DNA of 64,000 nt from CAVYHJ01 sp963768165 [NCBI: uncultured bacterium] (GTDB lineage Bacteria; UBP4; UBA4092). Of the stretch, positions 46,109-54,894 are shown one piece after another (position 1 is the stretch's first letter; every line of letters starts with the position of its first letter). Below the pieces are notes generated by a model. It was not told the DNA's origin and ran no database searches. It worked only from the letters and a program-made list of their open reading frames with translations. The DNA lies in contig CAVYHJ010000003.1 in the NCBI GenBank assembly GCA_963768165.1, positions 186,001 through 250,000 on the forward strand. The letters run 5' to 3'. A program made the translations under genes and the position numbers.

Positions 46109-46975
46109 ATAAATCTAAAGCATTTTAAACGAGTCTTCAAATCGTTTACCGACAAATCCAAATACTTCTTTTCATTATCAATACCAATGAATTTACGTTT
46201 GAGGGAGAGGGCAGAGATGCCTGTAGTGCTGGAACCGCAGAAGGGGTCAAGGATGAGGTCATTGGGATTAGAGGAGGATTGGATAATTCTGTTCAGGAGT
46301 TCCAGAGGTTTTTGGGTGGGGTGTTTGCCGAATTTCTTTTCTTCGGATTTAGGCGCGCCCATCTGCCAGACATTGCGCATTTGTTTATCCCCGTTAATCT
46401 TTTTCATCAACTTGTAATCAAAGGTATGTTTGGTGTATTTGTTTTTGCCCGCCCAGAGGATGGTTTCAGTGGAATGGGTGAAATAACGGCAGGAGAGATT
46501 GGGCGGGGCGTTGTTTTTGTACCAGATAATGTCATTAAGAATTTTATAACCCAATTGTTGGAGGGCAAAGCCGATGGAATAAATGATATGGCTCGTTCCG
46601 CTCACCCAGATTGTGCCATCGGGCTTGAGAAGGCGCTGGCATTGTAATAACCAGCGGAGATTAAAATTATGATTTTCTTCGGCTCCTTTGGATTGGTCCC
46701 ATTTCCCTTTATTGACGGAGACCATCTTTCCGGCATGACAGGTGATACCGTTATTGGATAAGAAATAAGGCGGGTCGGCAAAGATAAGGTCTACACTTTC
46801 CGAAGGCATCTTTTGCATTATCTCAATGCAATCCCCATGGTAAAGAATAATGTCATAGTTTTCATTCGCGTAATATGGGGAAGGTAGATCCGTAGAGAGA
46901 ATATTTTGGGGTGTAATCTTGTCAAATAAACTCTCGATGATCCGATCTTTGATCGAAATAGGAAAATGATCAAGC
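46105..46975 (-). CDS. DpnA-like N6-adenine DNA methyltransferase, 5' truncated
   Basis: Beta-class methylase: motif IV DLIFADPPYFLSNNGITCHA comes before motif I ILDPFCGSSTTGISAL. The block PNLSCRYFTHSTETILWAGK and the GKHPTQKP motif match M.DpnA (M2.DpnII). The coding frame extends upstream of the first ATG (46818) through LPSPYYANENYDIILYHGDC to about 46975, where it meets an AT-rich dispersed repeat; that extension contains no ATG, GTG or TTG in frame. The gene has therefore lost its original start, and the ATG at 46818 would remove only part of the N-terminus, leaving motif IV intact. Predicted to methylate GATC. Confidence 0.85.
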
Positions 46976-47103
46976 CATTTCAGATATCAGATTTTAGATT
47001 TCAGATTTGAGATTGAAAAGACAAGTAGTCCTATATTGGACTGAAGTCCGGAAACCCTCGGCTAAAGCCGGGTAGAATAATTTTTTCTACGGGACTTTAG
47101 TCC
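46976..47103. repeat. Dispersed repeat patch next to the methylase gene
   Basis: 46981-47016 is made of CAGATTTTAGATTT-like units; related units occur at 52020-52060 and 54627-54655. From 47038 there follow the 12-bp palindromes GGACTGAAGTCC, CGGCTAAAGCCG and GGACTTTAGTCC. The IS4-family element is inserted just after the last one. It has no gene. Confidence 0.6.
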
Positions 47104-48785
47104 AATGTCATTAAGTTAAGAGAAGAGAATTTATTTTAACGGACAATGCTCGTAAGGAAGGTAATCCAAAAACCTTTGGAATACGTCTTTGTGTGATTTT
47201 CTAGAAAGAGGCTACACCAAAATTCTCAGAATCTTCTCCGAAGACCTGTTTTTTCGGATACCCTTCTTGTGGGATTTTCTTCCTCTGTGTTTCTGTCACG
47301 ATTCTAGAGAATAGAGCAGATTATACCGCCCGGCGATAATTGGTTTGAGTTTGATATTTTCCAGTTAAACGTCGATGTTTCTCCTTGGAGCGGGGAAAGC
47401 TTCGCCCAGGACGGACCGGTTCCAAATGTTGGCTAAATTCCTGTTGAAGCTGTTGAAGAATCTCCTCTGGTTGAGCGCTTAAAAAAAGTTCTACCAGACG
47501 ATCTTTCATCAAACCTAAACTCACATTCCGATTGATTTGATAAGTATACTTTCTACGCGGATTGACCTTTTTTAATTCTTCCTCCCCCGCGCTACATAAC
47601 AGGCTCTGGAGATTGGCCACAAACATCATCGCATAAAAGTCTTGCGGGATGGTTTCCGGTCGATGTCCGCTGAATATTTCTACCTGCAATTTATTCTTCA
47701 AACGATCTGCAAAGGTCTCGGTCCCCCACCGCAAGGCATACAAATTTCCAAAGGTTTGAGTCGGATAACGTCGCTCATCGTATAACGATGTAGCGAGAAT
47801 CTCTAGGGCTCCGGTGGGTAACCTCACCTTCACGAGGCGTACTCGAATTCGGGTTTCAGGCGCGAGGTTCTTCCCTTGCCCGGACAGGTATCGTCGCGCC
47901 TTCCAATTCGCGTTCCATTCCACCAAGGCACTTTCTTGATCGGAGTCCACAAAGGCTTCTACGGCCTTATTCCACTTCAAGGGACAACGCACCACAAAAT
48001 GCTTTCCCAGACGTACACTCTCATACAATAAGGCAAACCAGGGGAATCCTCGATCATAGAGACTCACAATATCTTCTGCCGTATCTTTTAGATGCTGGAT
48101 CGCCACCGGGGTTTCCGACGTCGCATAAGCATTTAACTCGCTCCATAACACCAGCTCATTTAAGGGATCATACCCCCATACGATCCGTCCCATGGGAACT
48201 TCCGTCTTCTGGTTATTATGTACCCCATAAAACTCCCGTACGGCCGGGGTATCCACTAAATACAAGGTGGATCCATCCACCACTTGCAGGCGAAATCCTT
48301 CCCATCGTTTCACCCGCTCGTCATTCCCGGTATAATACTCCTGTATCAAGACCCCATTCCAATCTTGAAAAAACTTCCCTTCCAATTTCTGACGCGATTG
48401 GCTGAAGGCACTTTTACTACATCCACTCCCTACTTTCTTCCCCAAAAGTTGAAAATAGTGACTTAATTCCACCCCTAAACTCTTCTTCGACAAATTGATT
48501 AAAAACAAGACCAACCCCTGAAAACTCAATTTCCTCTCCCGCGTGAAGTCTTCCGGTCGTCGTCGGTACAAGGGGGGCTGCCGGGAGACTTCTTCTAAAA
48601 ATTTCTTCAATTCCTCCACAATCGTTACATTGCTCTTACGCATCGGGACACCTCTGCTTTCTCCCGCCATCACCGGGTGTCCCGGCTTCTTTTCACGACC
48701 CCCTATTATACTCCTCCATCCTCGTACATAACCAACTTTTGGGTCTATACGAAGTACGCATCCTTTTCCTTAACTTAATGACATT
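47104..48785 (-). mobile_element. IS4-family insertion sequence, 1,682 bp
   Basis: Bounded by a perfect 17-bp terminal inverted repeat (AATGTCATTAAGTTAAG and its complement ending at 48785). Both sides are followed by GGACTTTAGTCC (47092-47103 and 48786-48797), a 12-bp target duplication within the size range of the IS4 group. The target is itself a palindrome. One transposase gene fills the element. Confidence 0.9.
47321..48643 (-). CDS. IS4-family transposase
   Basis: 440 residues from the ATG at 48643, which has AGAGGTG upstream; an ATG ten codons earlier is less likely. The DDE residues are in VVDGSTLYLVD, VSLYDRGFPWFAL and LRWGTETFADRLKNKLQVE (the Y-(2)-R-(3)-E-(6)-K motif). The C-terminal 30 residues are very basic (RSFPRSKEKHRRLTGKYQ), probably DNA-binding. 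Confidence 0.94.
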   Translation of the reverse strand: MRKSNVTIVEELKKFLEEVSRQPPLYRRRPEDFTRERKLSFQGLVLFLINLSKKSLGVELSHYFQLLGKKVGSGCSKSAFSQSRQKLEGKFFQDWNGVLIQEYYTGNDERVKRWEGFRLQVVDGSTLYLVDTPAVREFYGVHNNQKTEVPMGRIVWGYDPLNELVLWSELNAYATSETPVAIQHLKDTAEDIVSLYDRGFPWFALLYESVRLGKHFVVRCPLKWNKAVEAFVDSDQESALVEWNANWKARRYLSGQGKNLAPETRIRVRLVKVRLPTGALEILATSLYDERRYPTQTFGNLYALRWGTETFADRLKNKLQVEIFSGHRPETIPQDFYAMMFVANLQSLLCSAGEEELKKVNPRRKYTYQINRNVSLGLMKDRLVELFLSAQPEEILQQLQQEFSQHLEPVRPGRSFPRSKEKHRRLTGKYQTQTNYRRAV

Positions 48786-49394
48786 GGACTTTAGTCCACG
48801 GTTAATAGGGCTTTAGCCCATGATTCCTTGCACTTGTTGGACTAAAGCCAGGAAAATGTGAGAATACCCTTAAAACAACTTTCTGCGAAAGTGGAAAAAT
48901 TTAAGTATAATAAAATCAATGCTTTTTCAGAGTCGTCCGGTGCGACTTTGAAAAATCGCCCATTTTACGAAAACAATAATTATACAAATGTATAATTATT
49001 CCCAAGGATTGGTTTTATGGGAGATAAATTTTTCGACACGTGTCGAAAAATTCTCATCATCTCATTGAAATCATAGGCGTGCCAAAACGACACAGCAAAC
49101 TTCCACATAGCGCTTTCAAGCGGAATTGAAATTCTTAATTCCGCTCCAACGACAGTTCAAAGTTTCAAATTACTAGTTCCTATTATGGGTTAAAAAAGCG
49201 TAACATTGGCTACACACTGTCTCCGCTTTAACTCCACTCTATCTCCACTTATAGATTTTCGGTCTTTCAGCTATGATTTTCGATTATTCAAGGACAGGAG
49301 CCGGGTAGAAAGGGGGATGGAAAGCGAGCGACCACTAAACCTTTTTCAAGTGGGATACGTTAATATTATGGAAGACATTTGATGATAGCAAATC
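48786..49394. repeat. Intergenic block of dispersed repeats
   Basis: It contains GGACTTTAGTCC and GGGCTTTAGCCC palindromes (48786-48819), a perfect hairpin AATAATTATAC-AAAT-GTATAATTATT (48975-49000), and a ~130-base unit (48990-49125) that recurs at 54895-55030. The unit has a conserved position of hairpin TTTTTCGACACGTGTCGAAAAA, which is TTTGACACTTGTCAAA in the other copy. An inverted repeat AGCGGAATTGAAA/TTAATTCCGCT (49118-49146) resembles 14359-14386. No protein-coding gene seen. Confidence 0.6.
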
Positions 49395-50432
49395 ATGATT
49401 TCGTTTATTGTTCCAGCACATAATGAACAAGCAGTGATTGGCAAGACATTGCAGGCCATTCATGACGCGGCGCACGTTGTAGGTCAGGCGTATGAAATCA
49501 TTGTCGTGGATGATGCTTCCACCGATGCCACAGCGGAAGTCGCCCGCCTGAATAACGCCACCGTATTGTCCGTCAACCATCGGCAAATCGCTGCCACGCG
49601 CAATTCCGGTGGACGGGCGGCGCAGGGGGAGCGATTGTTTTTTGTGGATGCAGACACGACCATCAATCCGTGTGTCGTAATTTCCGCGATGCGATACATG
49701 GATAAAGGCGCGGTGGGTGGCGGGGCAGCGGTGTGGTTTGAAGGAAGAGTGCCGCTTTACGGACAGATTTTATCTTTTGTGCTGGGAGTGGGTGCGAAAC
49801 TCGTAGGATTTACCGGCGGGGCATTTATGTTTTGCACACGCGAGGCGTTTCAGGCGACGGGTGGTTTCGACGAGCGTCTTTATTGGAGCGAAGAGGGCGT
49901 ATTCGCCCTGGCGTTGAAACGGGAAGGGCGATTCGTGGTGCTCTGGGAACGGGTGCTCACGTCAGGACGGCGGTTCCACACATTGTCATTATTCAAAATG
50001 CTAGCCTTTATCGCCCGCGTGGTTATTTCCCCTTTGAAAATGGTTACTCAACGCTCGTCCGTGGAAAAGATTTGGTATGATTCCGATCGTGAAAATGACG
50101 ACAAAATGCCTGATTCTCTGGGCGTTCAGATATCCAACGCCATCCTATTGGTGATTTTACTAATCCAGCTCACCGGTCCAATCTGGTATTTTATTCCCTG
50201 GTCACTAACACCCCTAACAAACCCGCTCGGCAAAATCAGATTGGTTATCGGAATTTTTCTGTGTCATGTGGGACTGGTATTTTGGTTGATTGCCATTATA
50301 CTTTTCGTGTGTCTTTTTCGAAAAAGGTATTGGATAGAGTGGATTAAATTGGCGGCGGTCACGGCTTTTTGTTTATGGCTGGCGTGGGATTCTACGCTAG
50401 GCGTCTTTCGGATTTGGACATGGGTTTTCTAA
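49395..50432 (+). CDS. Glycosyltransferase family 2, membrane-bound
   Basis: 345 residues. GT-A features: FIVPAHNEQAVIGKTLQAI, EIIVVDDASTDAT, the metal-binding FVDADTTI and the acceptor-side GGFDERLYWSEEG. The last 110 residues hold two or three TM helices (LLVILLIQLTGPIWYFIPW ... LVFWLIAIILFVCLF), so it works at the inner membrane face, probably on a lipid- or polymer-linked sugar. The GC content is above that of its neighbours, hinting at transfer. The ribosome-binding site is weak. Confidence 0.9.
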   Translation: MISFIVPAHNEQAVIGKTLQAIHDAAHVVGQAYEIIVVDDASTDATAEVARLNNATVLSVNHRQIAATRNSGGRAAQGERLFFVDADTTINPCVVISAMRYMDKGAVGGGAAVWFEGRVPLYGQILSFVLGVGAKLVGFTGGAFMFCTREAFQATGGFDERLYWSEEGVFALALKREGRFVVLWERVLTSGRRFHTLSLFKMLAFIARVVISPLKMVTQRSSVEKIWYDSDRENDDKMPDSLGVQISNAILLVILLIQLTGPIWYFIPWSLTPLTNPLGKIRLVIGIFLCHVGLVFWLIAIILFVCLFRKRYWIEWIKLAAVTAFCLWLAWDSTLGVFRIWTWVF

Positions 50433-50501
50433 TAGTTTCAGGTTTCAATTCCCGATTACTCGAAGACAAGGTTTCTTTAAACCCCCTTTTCGAGGTCTTT
50501 C

Positions 50502-50530
50502 TTGACAATCGGTTTTATCGGAAATATACT
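50502..50530 (+). promoter_or_regulatory. Promoter of secreted repeat-protein gene 1
   Basis: TTGACA (50502-50507) and TATACT (50525-50530) with a 17-base spacer. The whole promoter and leader are related to those at 52602 and 55076 (TTGACAATCGGTTTTATCGG versus TTGACAATCGGTTTTACCGG), so promoter and gene were duplicated together. Confidence 0.75.
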
Positions 50531-50571
50531 GGTTGGAGTACATCTATTCCTTCGCGCGGAAGGAAATGCGT

Positions 50572-52053
50572 ATGCTGATGAATGTATCACGATTTGTTAA
50601 ATTATTAATTCCCGTATTCCTTTTCAGTTTATTATTAACCACTCCTTTATACCCCTGGCAGACCAATGGAGTCGCTATCTGTACTGTTGCCGGTTACCAA
50701 GAATATCCCATGATTGTGAGTGACGGGTCGGGCGGTGCCATTATCACCTGGCAAGATATGCGTGGTAACTATGATGATGTTTATGCCCAGCGAATTAATT
50801 CCGCCGGGAGTACACTCTGGACGTTAAATGGAGTTGCTATCTGTACCGCCATTTATTACCAAGATAGTCCCACGTTAGTGAGTGATGGGTCAGGCGGGGC
50901 GATTATCATCTGGACGGACGCCCGAACCTTGCAAGATGATATTTATGCCCAGCGAGTAGATTCGACGGGAAGCACACTCTGGACTCTGAATGGGGTAGCG
51001 ATTACCACCGCCTACAGCACCCAAGATTTTCCCACACTGATAAGTGACGGGTCGGGCGGGGCGATTATCACATGGCAGGATGAACGCAGCGGGCATTACA
51101 ATATCTATGCCCAGCGGGTGAATTCAGCAGGAAGCACTCTCTGGACGTTCAACGGCGAAGCCATTAGTACCATCGCACATGACCAATATGGTCCCACAAT
51201 AACGAGTGACAGTTCGGGTGGGGCGATTATCACCTGGAACGATACCCGCAGCGGGTATTACAATATCTATGCCCAACGGGTGAATTCTGCAGGAAGCACT
51301 CTCTGGACGTTCAACGGCGTAGCCATCTGTACTGCCACAAATAGCCAATTCAATCCTGTGATTGAGAGTGATGGGTCGAATGGATCGATTATCACCTGGT
51401 TTGATTTACGCAATGGGTCAACGTATGCGATTTATGCCCAACGGGTGAATTCTACGGGAAGCACGCTTTGGACCACGAATGGAGTCGCTATCTGTACTGC
51501 CGCCATTGGACAAGACTATCCCATGATAGGGAGTGACGGGTTGGGCGGAGCCATTATCACCTGGGAAGATCAACGTGATGAGGGGAATTACCATATTTAT
51601 GCCCAGCGGGTAAATTCCACAGGAAGCACCTTGTGGATCACCAATGGTGTCGCCATCAGTACGGCTACAAACGAACAAGAATTTCCTACAATTGATAGTG
51701 ACGGATCGGGCGGTGCTGTGATTACCTGGAATGATTATCGAAATGATACCAGCGGTCTGAACGCAACGGGAGATATCTATGCCCAGCGGGTAAATTCTAG
51801 CGGCTCCACTCTTTGGACACTCAATGGCACAGCCGTCTGTACCGCAGTGAATGATCAAAGGGCTCCCACAATAATCAGTGATGGGGCGGGCGGGGCATTT
51901 ATCACCTGGGGGGATGAACGCAATGGAGCGGATTATGATATCTATGCCCAGCAGGTGAATGGGAATGGATTAGTACCTGTCGAGGATTGGTTCAAGTATG
52001 GTGGAAATAAAAAAGAGGAAATTGCAGATTTTAGATTTAAGATTGCAGATTGA
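50572..52053 (+). CDS. Secreted 'YAQRVN' repeat protein, copy 1, with VPVEDW tag
   Basis: 493 residues; the ATG at 50572 has AAGGA at 7-base spacing (two further ATGs lie 6 bases either side). Signal peptide (FVKLLIPVFLFSLLLTTPLY), then eight repeats of about 56 residues: NGVAICT, SDGSGGAIITWxD-R, IYAQRVNS-GSTLW. They probably form a beta-propeller or solenoid. The end is GLVPVEDWFKYGGNKKEEIA, after which the last codons lie inside a dispersed CAGATTTTAGATTT repeat. No enzyme motif. Likely surface or extracellular. Confidence 0.88.
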   Translation: MLMNVSRFVKLLIPVFLFSLLLTTPLYPWQTNGVAICTVAGYQEYPMIVSDGSGGAIITWQDMRGNYDDVYAQRINSAGSTLWTLNGVAICTAIYYQDSPTLVSDGSGGAIIIWTDARTLQDDIYAQRVDSTGSTLWTLNGVAITTAYSTQDFPTLISDGSGGAIITWQDERSGHYNIYAQRVNSAGSTLWTFNGEAISTIAHDQYGPTITSDSSGGAIITWNDTRSGYYNIYAQRVNSAGSTLWTFNGVAICTATNSQFNPVIESDGSNGSIITWFDLRNGSTYAIYAQRVNSTGSTLWTTNGVAICTAAIGQDYPMIGSDGLGGAIITWEDQRDEGNYHIYAQRVNSTGSTLWITNGVAISTATNEQEFPTIDSDGSGGAVITWNDYRNDTSGLNATGDIYAQRVNSSGSTLWTLNGTAVCTAVNDQRAPTIISDGAGGAFITWGDERNGADYDIYAQQVNGNGLVPVEDWFKYGGNKKEEIADFRFKIAD

Positions 52054-52371
52054 TTAAGAGAAGGTCTCTAGTCTCAGGTTTCAAGTTTCTAGTACAAATC
52101 AAATTAATAATGATTTCTATTATGGGGTTAATTGGGGGTGAATTAACTCCCTATTGTCTCCCTTTCAACACCGTACTTACTCTCATTGAAAGATGTCAGT
52201 GTCTTGGTAATCATAAAAAGGCAAAAAGTGTCATTCCCGACGCAATAACAATATTTTGCAACATTAATATAGATTGTTACTCTAATAATTGTTTGACAAA
52301 GGGAATGGATTTATATAGTATTTTTTGTAGCGGTTCAAATTTCCAAAACTCACAAGAGCGAGGATTGTAGC
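52054..52371. other. Intergenic region after repeat protein 1
   Basis: The first bases continue the CAGATTTTAGATTTAAGATTG repeat family. The rest is AT-rich; the stretch TTTCTATTATGGGGTTAAT (52117-52135) resembles CCTATTATGGGTTAAAA near 49175. No gene is supported before 52372. Confidence 0.4.
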
Positions 52372-52593
52372 ATGTCAGACGATAACAAATCACCAGAAAC
52401 ACAGGATAAAGAAGTATTGTTAGCCAGAGAACGTCGAAAAATTGCCGAAATGATTGGCGTGATTGCGATAATAGCAGCAGTTGGTGGGTTTATGGTTTTA
52501 TTTACTGAACCGACTTGGCCAGTGACAGTTGGGGTAATTGGCGTTTTCATTATGATTGCGTTTATTGGTTCCGTGATGCTGAAACGGGGATAA
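52372..52593 (+). CDS. Small membrane protein, 73 aa, two TM helices
   Basis: A charged N-terminus (MSDDNKSPETQDKEVLLARE) is followed by two hydrophobic helices (IGVIAIIAAVGGFMVLF and VTVGVIGVFIMIAFIGSVML). AGGA lies 9 bases before the ATG. No family recognised; it separates two large paralogous secreted-protein genes and may be a chance survivor rather than a functional partner. Confidence 0.65.
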   Translation: MSDDNKSPETQDKEVLLARERRKIAEMIGVIAIIAAVGGFMVLFTEPTWPVTVGVIGVFIMIAFIGSVMLKRG

Positions 52594-52601
52594 AGAACCT
52601 G

Positions 52602-52630
52602 TTGACAATAAGTTCTCTCAGAAATATACT
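52602..52630 (+). promoter_or_regulatory. Promoter of secreted repeat-protein gene 2
   Basis: TTGACA (52602-52607) and TATACT (52625-52630) with a 17-base spacer, followed by the same GGTTG-AG and GAGGAAGGAAATGCGTATG leader as gene 1. Confidence 0.75.
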
Positions 52631-52671
52631 GGTTGAAGCCCATCTAACTCTTTGCGAGGAAGGAAATGCGT

Positions 52672-54633
52672 ATGTCAATGAATATATCACGTTGCTTTAG
52701 ATTTCTTGTTTCAGGATTCTTTTTCAGTTTATTGTTAGGGGTTCAATTATATGCCTGGCAACCCAATGGAGTCCCTATTTGTGTATCGATTCAAACGATC
52801 GGTATTAGTGCCGAGGCTCCTGCGGTCGTGAGTGACGGGGTGGGAGGTGCCATAATTGCCTGGGAGGATAACCGCGACCACGAGTACACAGATATCTATA
52901 CCGAGCGTGTTGATTCCACGGGAAATACCCTTTGGACTCTCAATGGAGTGGCGATCTGCACCGACCGTTACGATTACTATCCCTCAATTGTGAGTGACGG
53001 GTCAGGGGGCGCCATTATCAATTGGATAGATACCCGGTATGGATTAGGTCATCTCTATTTCCAGCGGGTGAATTCCAGCGGTACCCCTCTCTGGGCTCTC
53101 GGTGGAGTGGCAATTTTTACCACTTATGAGGCCTATTTACCCACGATGGTGAGTGACGGGTCAGGCGGCGCCATTATCACCTGGTACGATGACCGCAATG
53201 GGTTTGGGATAGGTAATATTTTTGCTCAGCATGTAAATTCCTCGGGAAATGCTGTGTGGGCTGCCAACGGCATATCCATCGCAACCGTTGGAAATGACCA
53301 ATCTCCCACAATCACAAGCGACGGGTTGGGCGGAGCGATTATCACCTGGGAAGATGGGCGCACCGGGACTACCGGTAACATTTATGCCCAGCATGTAGAT
53401 TCCTCGGGAAACGCGCTTTGGACTACCAATGGCGTAGTGGTTTGTACCGCCGCCAGAAATCAATATGACCCTACAATCGTGAGTGACGGGTCAGGCGGAG
53501 CTATTATCGCCTGGCAGGATACCCGCAACGAGATATACTATAATATTTATGCCCAGCATGTAGATTCCACAGGAAACTCTCTTTGGACAACCAATGGTGT
53601 GGAAATCTGTAATGCCGACATTGGCCAATACAATACCATAATCCCTATCGTGAGTGACAGTGCCGATGGGGCGATTATGACATGGATGGATAACCGCGAA
53701 GGGGAAGCTATTTACAATATTTATTCCCAACGAGTGAATTCCACAGGAAGTACTCTCTGGAGACTCAATGGCGTGGCGGTCTGTACCGCCACAAACTACC
53801 AATATAATCCCACGATTTCGAGTGACGGGTATAACGGGGCTATCGTTACGTGGGAGGATTTTCGCAATGGATCAACCTTAAATATTTATGCCCAGCATGT
53901 GAATTCCGAAGGAAGCACACTCTGGATAAACAACGGCAGAAACATTTGTAATGTCACAAATAGCCAATACCTTCCCACAATTGTGAGTGACGGGTTGGAT
54001 GGAGCTATTATCGCTTGGGATGACTACCGTTATGGACAAGAAGATTCTAATATCTTTGCCCAACGGATCAATGGTACTGGATATGTACCATATCCCTCGA
54101 CTGAACTGAATGTCGTTAATTCCTCTGAGACCGTGACTTTCCATGTTGGGGATACCACGGGAGATTACCTGCCAGTCCAATTGTACTTTGTGAGCACGAG
54201 TCCGGATACGGTTACGGTAACCATGGTTGATACCACAGCGCCAAATCTGCCGACGAACCATTACATTCCTCGTTATTGGATTATTACCCCGGTGGTCACT
54301 GAAAGTAACCTGACCACTACGATAACTTTCTCGTATACAAGTTCTGATTTTCTGGCTAGCGGTGTCCCATTAGAATCGGAATTGGTTCCGTCATGGGATA
54401 CAACAGGGTTGGGGAATTGGGTGTCCATCACAACAGGCGTCACCGTGGACACAGTCAATCATCAACTAACGGTCTCCGGCATCACGCATTTCTCAAATTG
54501 GACGTTGGGGGCATACAATGGTTTGGTTCCTGTGGAGGATTGGGAGCTTTATGCCGGGGATAGAGCATTAATCAAGTCTGAAGTCTCAGGTCTCCAGGTT
54601 GAAAAGATAGAATCGGGGAATAGCAGATTTTAG
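52672..54633 (+). CDS. Secreted 'YAQRVN' repeat protein, copy 2, with beta domain and VPVEDW tag
   Basis: 653 residues; start at 52672 by analogy with copy 1. Signal peptide, then about nine 56-residue repeats (SDGSGGAIITW, NIYAQHVDSSGNALWT). The extra C-terminal domain (about 54110-54510) reads SSETVTFHVGDTTGDYLPVQ and HYIPRYWIITPV, and is homologous to the end of the PKD protein at 7800-8200. It then ends FSNWTLG, GLVPVEDWELYAGD and a non-conserved tail. Probably surface-exposed. It differs from copies 1 and 3 by this inserted domain. Confidence 0.88.
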   Translation: MSMNISRCFRFLVSGFFFSLLLGVQLYAWQPNGVPICVSIQTIGISAEAPAVVSDGVGGAIIAWEDNRDHEYTDIYTERVDSTGNTLWTLNGVAICTDRYDYYPSIVSDGSGGAIINWIDTRYGLGHLYFQRVNSSGTPLWALGGVAIFTTYEAYLPTMVSDGSGGAIITWYDDRNGFGIGNIFAQHVNSSGNAVWAANGISIATVGNDQSPTITSDGLGGAIITWEDGRTGTTGNIYAQHVDSSGNALWTTNGVVVCTAARNQYDPTIVSDGSGGAIIAWQDTRNEIYYNIYAQHVDSTGNSLWTTNGVEICNADIGQYNTIIPIVSDSADGAIMTWMDNREGEAIYNIYSQRVNSTGSTLWRLNGVAVCTATNYQYNPTISSDGYNGAIVTWEDFRNGSTLNIYAQHVNSEGSTLWINNGRNICNVTNSQYLPTIVSDGLDGAIIAWDDYRYGQEDSNIFAQRINGTGYVPYPSTELNVVNSSETVTFHVGDTTGDYLPVQLYFVSTSPDTVTVTMVDTTAPNLPTNHYIPRYWIITPVVTESNLTTTITFSYTSSDFLASGVPLESELVPSWDTTGLGNWVSITTGVTVDTVNHQLTVSGITHFSNWTLGAYNGLVPVEDWELYAGDRALIKSEVSGLQVEKIESGNSRF

Positions 54634-54688
54634 ATTGTAGATTTAAGATTTAAGAAAAAATAACTTTCTGCGTTTGCAGAAGATTTTA
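54634..54688. repeat. AGATTTTAGATTGTAGATTT-type repeat and leader
   Basis: Several imperfect copies of the AGATTTTAGATTT motif at 54627-54655, then AACTTTCTGCGTTTGCAGAA (54662-54681), which resembles AACTTTCTGCGAAAGTGGAA at 48880. Non-coding. Confidence 0.5.
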
Positions 54689-54855
54689 AGTATAATCAAA
54701 CCCGACCTCATAGTTCCTTGGCTTATTTGACCCCCAAGGAATTTAAAGAAATCTGTGGCAACTCTCCGGTCGCTACGCTCCCTACGAGTTGCCACAATCA
54801 CCCAAACCTGGAGTATACTAACATTACGAGTGGTACAGAAATTGGGGGCTAGTCA
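54689..54855 (+). mobile_element. Remnant of the IS3-family element (3' end of orfB plus terminal repeat)
   Basis: About 167 bases nearly identical to the orfB end of the element at 15333-16582, in the opposite orientation: it encodes LAYLTPKEFKEICGNSPVAT and ends GGGGGCTAGTCA, the exact terminal repeat tip. Small differences (CACCC for CATCA; CCGGTC for TCGGTC) show it is an old, diverged copy. Nothing else of the element is left. Confidence 0.88.
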
Positions 54856-54894
54856 CCCCTAAAATAGACACTTCTTTGACTTTTCACACAGTCT

